A stretch of 64,000 nt of DNA, taken from Jacaranda mimosifolia (lineage: Eukaryota > Streptophyta > Magnoliopsida > Lamiales > Bignoniaceae). The position numbers and the translations under genes are program-made. Each line of letters opens with the position of its first letter. Position 1 is the stretch's first letter. Of this stretch, positions 59,701 to 64,000 are shown in pieces. The notes below the pieces were generated by a model. That model was not told the DNA's origin. It worked only from the letters and a program-made list of their open reading frames with translations, and searched no databases. Where the stretch lies: assembly GCA_018894105.1 (NCBI GenBank), contig CM032132.1, positions 27,889,379 to 27,953,378 of the forward strand, read 5' to 3'.

Positions 59701-61204
59701 TTGATTGGGTATATTTAGGACTAGGTCCTTGTGCGTACGGGAGTTGGATTAAATTATTTTGGAACTAATACTAGTTGGTATATATAAAATAAAAGGAGAG
59801 ACATTTTTATTTGTATAGTCCTATAAAAGGTGGGATGTTGTGAACTATATTAGTTAGAGTACAATTGAGGTACTATGGATTAGATATTGATTAAGTTGAA
59901 TAATATTAATATTTCAGCAGTTGATCAAGGATTTGACAAGACAGATTCTACTTTTGATACGACTGATAAGTACTGTGAGTGTCTCAACTTATAATTATTA
60001 TATGATATTATTTTTCAAAACCACAAGGATATATGTATAGTAACGCATGCCATGAAACTTCTTTTCAATATACACTGCACTTTATATGTATCCCATTGCG
60101 CACAAAAAGAAATATTTTTCTTGTTTTATTTTTGGATAAAATAAAACCTATGCTTTTATGACTTTTTTTTATGCTTATAGACTGGAAAATTAAATTCGAT
60201 GATCAACTGATTACTGTTACTATTACTATTACTGCTACTGTTACTGTTAATTGGATCCAACTTGGTCTGGGTATGCGAGGGACTTCACTGGGCAGTAGCG
60301 GGCTAGTCGGTTGAACCCCAAGCCCCTTATGGCCTAATCCCCCCAGCGCACAGCAGAAGCTGTTTGTGGTTGAGGTGGGTCGTAGGAATTCCCGGGGGGA
60401 TGCTCGGACATTATTTTGGTAAGGTTCCACCTTGCCCGGAGCGATAAGACTATTACGGTGGGAGCCATAAGGTTGACCGCGAACGCTATCTGATCATCGT
60501 ATTTAAGATGTTAGTCTACAAAAACTGTTTATTAAACTCTTGACTTGATACTGCTTGACTGTTTATAAAATTCTTGACTTATTACTGCTTGATTGTTTAT
60601 AAACTTTTTGACTGTTACGGCTAAACTGTTTTATGAATTCCACTTATGTTTTTTTTTTCCCTCAAATATTTTCACTGAACGAATTCTTGAACATTTTCAC
60701 TGTACAAATGATTTAATTCCAGAACTCACATTGCACACACTTGGCACTCACTGAGTCTTTTATTAACACTCGTTTTTTTCTTTAACTTCTTTCTAGCAGA
60801 CCTGTATCCTAGCCTGAGTGAGGATGTTGAACCTGCTTCTGAGGATAACCGGAATTGAAGGTTTTCTTTTGGAATGAAGACTTTCCAGTAGGTTTAGCTT
60901 TATTGCCGTGTTGGCAAATTAGTTCTTCTCATTTAAAGATTCTTTTCCAGTTGAGGGAAGAATATTAGGCATCTTTAGTTTTTATGTTGCTAGAATTATT
61001 TGAATTATTATGAATGTTGGAGTTTTTTTTATTTAAGATCATGATTTTAGAAAAGTGATATATTTTTATTTGGGATTGAGTTTCACGCCTCGAGACTAGC
61101 CACATGGCTTGATTTTGTGGTGCGACATTATATGTGCTTATTTTGGCTTTTTTTTTTAATTAATTCAAATTTTAATAGAAAATAATTGAAGAAAGAAATA
61201 ATGT

Positions 61205-61625
61205 GATATCATTACAAGAGAAGAATTAGTGACAAAATAGTATGTGACAATGCAAAAGTTATCACTGATTATGTATATTAAGTTGTAAAAGATATGATTC
61301 TATCATAATAATGACTTTTACAAATTTAATAGTGACAAAAACTATGTAAATTGTCATTATTGATAATTGACGATGCATGCCTACTATGACAATCTAATGG
61401 CAATAAAAAATTTATCGCAAATGTAGTGACAATATTTATTATTACTAGATTGTCATTATACATGATGTATCACTAATTCATAATAACCACATTATAAAAT
61501 ATTAATTTTATCACGAACAAACTATATTATGATAAAGTAAAAATTATTTTTAATTAATATATGCATTAATGATAACTTTTATATTATTCATCTTGATTAA
61601 CTAATATTATGTTTTCTAGTGCTAT
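61205..61625. mobile_element. Possible small CACTA-type element
   Basis: Begins CATTACAAGAGAAGAATTAGTGACAA (61210) and ends TTTTCTAGTG (61621), an imperfect CACTA-like inverted pair. Between are TAGTGACA / TGTCATTA motifs in both orientations. No TSD seen. Confidence 0.4.
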
Positions 61626-61767
61626 ATATGCACTTTATATCTAAGAGGCAGTATTAAGAAATAGGAAGCCTAGAGTTAGCTAGTGTAAAACTCCAAAATA
61701 TATGTAGGCCTTGAGTACAATATTATCCTAATCAGGATGTTCTTTTTCTTTTCTTTTCTTTTTTTTT

Positions 61768-61808
61768 GTGGGGGGGGGGGGGGGTGGGGTGGGGTGGGAG
61801 GGGGGTGT
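61768..61808 (+). repeat. G-rich tract with G-quadruplex potential
   Basis: A run of about 15 G, then GGGG-T-GGGG-T-GGG-A-GGGGGG-T blocks, preceded by a CTTTT-rich tract. Likely unstable; a sequencing/assembly length error is possible. Confidence 0.8.
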
Positions 61809-62155
61809 GAATATTATCATAATCAGGTTCATACCAAAAATACTTAAACAACAAGATCTTATATATACTCAACCCTATTCTATCCAACCCAAAAACCATT
61901 GGGTTTATGGAGAGCGACTAGCTTTTCGCACCTAGTTTTTGGTGTAGGATTTTGACTTGGCCTAGCCTTTTATTTTTTATGCGTGTACAGGAGCATCCTT
62001 TATTTCGGTTTCATATTTTTAGTTTTCAAAATTTTAAATTGTTAATCAAAGTACTACAATTTAAAATAAAACAATATTCTAAACTATATTTAATTTGTAT
62101 CAAAAGAAAAAAAAAATTATTTAAGAAATGTGATACTTGAGAATAAAGGGACTAA

Positions 62156-62575
62156 GAGGGTATTTGGCTAAAATTTATTCAAAATGTCTTATAAGTTCAT
62201 ACATATAAGATGTTTTTAGAACTTATAAGAAGCTAGATTTTTTTGAAAAGTAAGTTCTTAAAATATTTAGATAAAATATGATTTTGGAGCTTATAAGATA
62301 TTAGTTAATAACATTTTATAATTAATATGCTTAAAATTAAGGGAGTTTGTTAAAATTCTAAAAGTAAGTTAGGAATTCCCAAAGCGTCAACAAAAAAAGG
62401 TAAGGTTAAAAATTCCCAACTTTTTTCAAAAAAGCTTATAAACTCTTAAAATCTTATTTTAGAACCTTATAAACTTTTTTTAAAAAAAATTACCAAAAAC
62501 TTTTTGACATCTTGTAAACTCTCAAACATCTTATGAGATATTTTAAGAAGTTTATAAGCTCACCCAAGCACCCTC
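62156..62575. mobile_element. MITE with GAGGGTNNTTGG terminal inverted repeats
   Basis: Starts GAGGGTATTTGGCTAAA and ends TCACCCAAGCACCCTC; interior repeats CTTATAAGCTC-like motifs. Full-length relative of the fragments at 39590 and 41195. TSD not clear. Confidence 0.7.
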
Positions 62576-62739
62576 TCAATATCACGGATGTAACAAGTTC
62601 AGTTACAAATTAGATATAAGCAAAGTTTACTTAATACAAAAAAGAAAAATAAAATTACAATGTGGAGAAACTTTCATAAGTACTAACTGCATTAATTCAT
62701 TGAACTTTTCACTTTGTGCTTTAGCTTTGAATTTCTCAA

Positions 62740-62970
62740 TATATCCAAACATAGGTTCAATCTTTGTGATGCTCTCTTTTATTTCTTTTATGGATAATTA
62801 GAATTGAATAAGTATTTTGCCATCCATTTCATGTAGCACCTTAATTAAGACGGAAATTAAAGTGGTCGGCAGTGGTGTACTTCACGTAGAATGAAAGGAT
62901 TAATGTGGATGAAGAAACACCTGTAATTCCTTGTTGGAAGGGTCCTCATCTAGGCAGAGAGCCTAGTTAG
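62740..62970 (-). repeat. Duplicate of the PPR 3' flank
   Basis: Colinear with 49640-49915: GTGATGCT, CTTTTATGGATAA, ATTTTGCCATCCATTTCAT, AATGTGGATGAAGAA, AATTCCTT and CATCTAGGCA in the same order and orientation. No PPR coding sequence accompanies it inside the window. Confidence 0.8.
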
Positions 62971-63608
62971 CTAGTACACACTATTCCTTTCTTTTTATCG
63001 AATCAGTCATAACCACTATCTACATTCTAAAAAATTGTGCACCACAAATAGGAACTAATAAAGAGACCCACAATCCCATAGGAAGACAACACGATTCCTT
63101 GTGGAAAAAAAATAATTTGCTTAGCTATCAAATTTCTACCAAGAAAGCTAGAAGTTCCAACTAATAAGAATTGTAATGAACCTAAAAAATGATAAGGGCT
63201 CAACAAAAGTTATTTAGTTTTCAAGACCCCATTATAAGTTCTACCCATATATGTAGTGCATAGCTTTTAGTAGAAACATCTTTGTATTATTTTTTTTTTG
63301 TTTCTCCCCTCTTTGTAATTAGAACAAAATTGATTAGACTTAAATAGCCTGAGTTTTTATTGTGAAGTATAGTTGTTCTTTACTAAGATGTCTTTGAAGG
63401 ATAAACACTTTGATTCATTATATTAATGTAAAAAAGTTTTAAGCATACAATGACATACATATGTATTAATCGTTTTCATGACCCCCATGGTTTTCAAGCC
63501 TATATAGGTTATGTAGGTAGCTTTATACAATTTGTATTGATTTAACACTTGAAATTATTGGGAACATGAGTGATTAATATGTCACCTATGATTCATAGAT
63601 GCAATAAC
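62971..63608. other. AT-rich intergenic DNA
   Basis: Nothing recognised. Confidence 0.5.
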
Positions 63609-63611
63609 ACG

Positions 63612-64000
63612 CACTACAAAAAAATGGCTTTAGTGACCATTAAATCGGTCATAAATCCAACAAATAATCGGTCACTGACACTGTCAGTGACCGCATTTGT
63701 GAGATCACATCGATCACAAAAACTCTTGTCACAACTTGAAGTTTGTGACCACTGGACCATGGGGTCACAAATTAGTAACCGCCAGCACGGTCACTAATGA
63801 TTTAAATTCCGTCACAAAATAAATTAACAAAATAGTGAACAAGCGATCACTAAGTTATTAGTGACCGCAGTGTGGGTTACTGATAGTCGCTCACTAAGCG
63901 GTCACTGATTACTAAGTGATTAGTAACCGTTAGTGACCGCAATGTGGGTCATTGATAGTCGCTCACTAAGCGGTCATTGAATCAGTGACCGCAGTGTGGG
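63612..64000. mobile_element. Left end of a second type 3 CACTA-type element (cut by the window)
   Basis: CACTACAAAAAAATGGCTTTAG at 63612, followed by dense GGTCACTGA, TTAGTGACCGC and GCGGTCACT motifs. This is the same family as the 38451-46453 element. The right end lies outside the window. Confidence 0.9.

Larger units (their letters stand above)
57171..61127 (+). mobile_element. Solo LTR of the gypsy family with a host gene fragment inside
   Basis: Starts TGTAATGCCCC and ends GGTGCGACA, flanked by TTATA on both sides (57166-57170 and 61128-61132). Its right half has the family words GGATCCAACTTGG, GGGACTTCACTGGGC, AGCGATAAGAC and CACGCCTCGAGACTAG. At 3.96 kb it exceeds the 2.5-2.7 kb of its relatives by about the length of the BPG2-like segment at 57450-59350. 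No internal retroviral region. Confidence 0.9.

Overview
This is nuclear DNA from a flowering plant, probably a eudicot; I cannot name the family. It is strongly AT-rich, carries plant-type transposons, and holds fragments of plant genes: a restorer-like PPR gene, casein kinase 2 alpha, a BPG2-type organellar GTPase and a methyl-CpG-binding-domain-like gene. I found no host gene that reads as intact. The window is best read as a graveyard of nested transposons between decayed, locally duplicated genes. Most insertions can be bounded by their ends and target-site duplications (TSDs), so the order of events can be reconstructed.

Layout. 1-4.5 kb: first copy of a duplicated locus with a solo-LTR-like relic and two exons resembling an MBD protein. 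4493-7600: CACTA-type element with an internal tandem array. 7820-10910: Copia retrotransposon on the minus strand, lacking reverse transcriptase. 11.9-23.3 kb: second copy of the duplicated locus, split by a long-TIR Mutator-like element (12493-18902; transposase relic plus a convergent GRF zinc-finger relic) and by a 2.5 kb solo LTR (19943-22471). About 23.3-38.26 kb: a Ty3/gypsy element with LTRs of about 2.7 kb; a hAT element sits in its 5' LTR and two CACTA-type elements sit in its 3' LTR. 38451-46453: an 8.0 kb CACTA-type element carrying the 5' end of a CK2 alpha gene and exons of a second gene. 46.5-53.6 kb: PPR relics, the larger one split by a hAT element with an 8-bp TSD. 57171-61127: another gypsy-family solo LTR with a BPG2-like gene copy inside it. 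61-64 kb: MITEs, a duplicated PPR-flank segment, and the left end of a second CACTA element of the 38451 family, running off the window.

How the parts relate. Four LTRs or LTR pieces of one gypsy lineage (3.4, 19.9-22.5, 23.3-38.3 and 57.2-61.1 kb) supplied much of the DNA and later served as landing sites. CACTA elements of three subterminal-repeat types are present. The most interesting object is the CK2-carrying CACTA element: its captured exons join in phase across the boundary between the two donor genes and predict a short chimeric kinase-N-terminus protein. Whether it is expressed cannot be judged from sequence alone.
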